Origin: Odoribacter sp.
Lineage (GTDB): Bacteria > Bacteroidota > Bacteroidia > Bacteroidales > Marinifilaceae
Assembly (NCBI GenBank): GCA_020024465.1
Contig: JAHHTT010000047.1
Span: forward strand, 1-16,857
Length of the DNA: 16,857 nucleotides
Reading direction: 5' to 3'
The first letter of the stretch is position 1. The number at the start of each line of letters is the position of its first letter. A model generated the notes under the pieces. It was not told where the DNA came from. It did no database searches and saw nothing but the letters and a program-made list of their open reading frames with translations. The position numbers were made by a program, and so were the translations under genes. Positions 16,681 through 16,857 of the stretch are shown one piece after another.

Positions 16681-16711
16681 TTTCCGGTTTCTACTTTTTA
16701 TTCTATCTTTG
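16681..16711 (+). promoter_or_regulatory. Promoter of tRNA-Ser
   Basis: TTTC (16681-16684) is followed after 19 bases by TATCTTTG (16704-16711), an exact TAnnTTTG match. The tRNA begins 15 bases after the element, so the primary transcript would carry only a short 5' leader. Confidence 0.65.
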
Positions 16712-16726
16712 TATCGTGTAATAAGA

Positions 16727-16814
16727 GGAAAGATGCAGGAGTGGTTGAACTGGCACGCCTGGAAAGCGTGTAAACCTCTAAAGGGTTTCGGGGGTTCGAA
16801 TCCCCCTCTTTCCG
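16727..16814 (+). tRNA. tRNA-Ser(GGA)
   Basis: The 88-base cloverleaf is complete. The acceptor stem pairs GGAAAGA (16727-16733) with TCTTTCC (16807-16813), followed by discriminator G16814, the serine identity base. The anticodon stem is CACGC/GCGTG (16754-16758, 16766-16770). It encloses a 7-base loop with anticodon GGA at 16761-16763, reading serine codons UCC and UCU. A long variable arm (about 16771-16789) is typical of class II tRNAs such as Ser. The T arm is GGGGG-TTCGAAT-CCCCC (16790-16806). CCA is not encoded. Confidence 0.97.
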
Positions 16815-16857
16815 CTGTCTGTATTGGACAGAAAAGGTCAGTAAATGGATAAAAAAG

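Noticed and set aside
16815..16831. Small stem (ctgtc...gacag) directly after the tRNA, considered as a terminator
   Set aside because: The stem is only 5-6 bases and is followed by A residues, not a T run, on the plus strand.
16845..16857. ATG followed by GAT AAA AAA at the window end, considered as the next gene start
   Set aside because: Only four codons are visible, too little to support a gene.

Overview
The window looks like a chromosomal segment of an AT-rich Bacteroidales bacterium; genus and species cannot be fixed from it. The evidence is: promoters of the Bacteroidetes type (TTTG or TTTC, then 19-21 bases, then TAnnTTTG), weak Shine-Dalgarno signals, Bacteroidales families (DUF2156, PepSY-like lipoprotein, PorT-type small barrel) and TamA-like outer-membrane proteins carrying a lipid anchor (TamL), a form known from Bacteroidetes.

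Left part (1-4578, all minus strand). Reading leftwards from the divergent point at about 4.6 kb: a TrmH/SpoU RNA methyltransferase and a small outer-membrane beta-barrel protein form one unit ending in a clear intrinsic terminator. Next is a single PepSY-like lipoprotein gene with its own terminator. Then comes a DUF2156 (phosphatidylglycerol lysyltransferase-like) gene 11 bases ahead of an Eis-like GNAT acetyltransferase that runs off the window start.

Right part (4622-16428, all plus strand). Six tightly packed genes form an envelope-biogenesis locus: TamL paralogue 1, a membrane histidine kinase of the NarX/DesK type, a NarL-type response regulator with its own promoter, a MurU-like sugar-1-phosphate nucleotidyltransferase, a 1590-residue TamB, and TamL paralogue 2. 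The second TamL follows TamB and is its likely partner barrel. The first TamL is cotranscribed with the kinase. The spacings (14, 47, 1, 4 and 23 bases) suggest one or two overlapping transcription units. The likely themes are outer-membrane protein or lipid delivery (TamL/TamB), cell-wall sugar activation (MurU-like) and a dedicated two-component regulator.

Right end. A gene-free stretch of about 300 bases is followed by a class II tRNA-Ser(GGA) gene with a good promoter. I see no mobile elements, CRISPR arrays or broken genes. The most notable feature is that two different TamL genes of almost equal length are linked with TamB, a two-component system and a nucleotidyltransferase.
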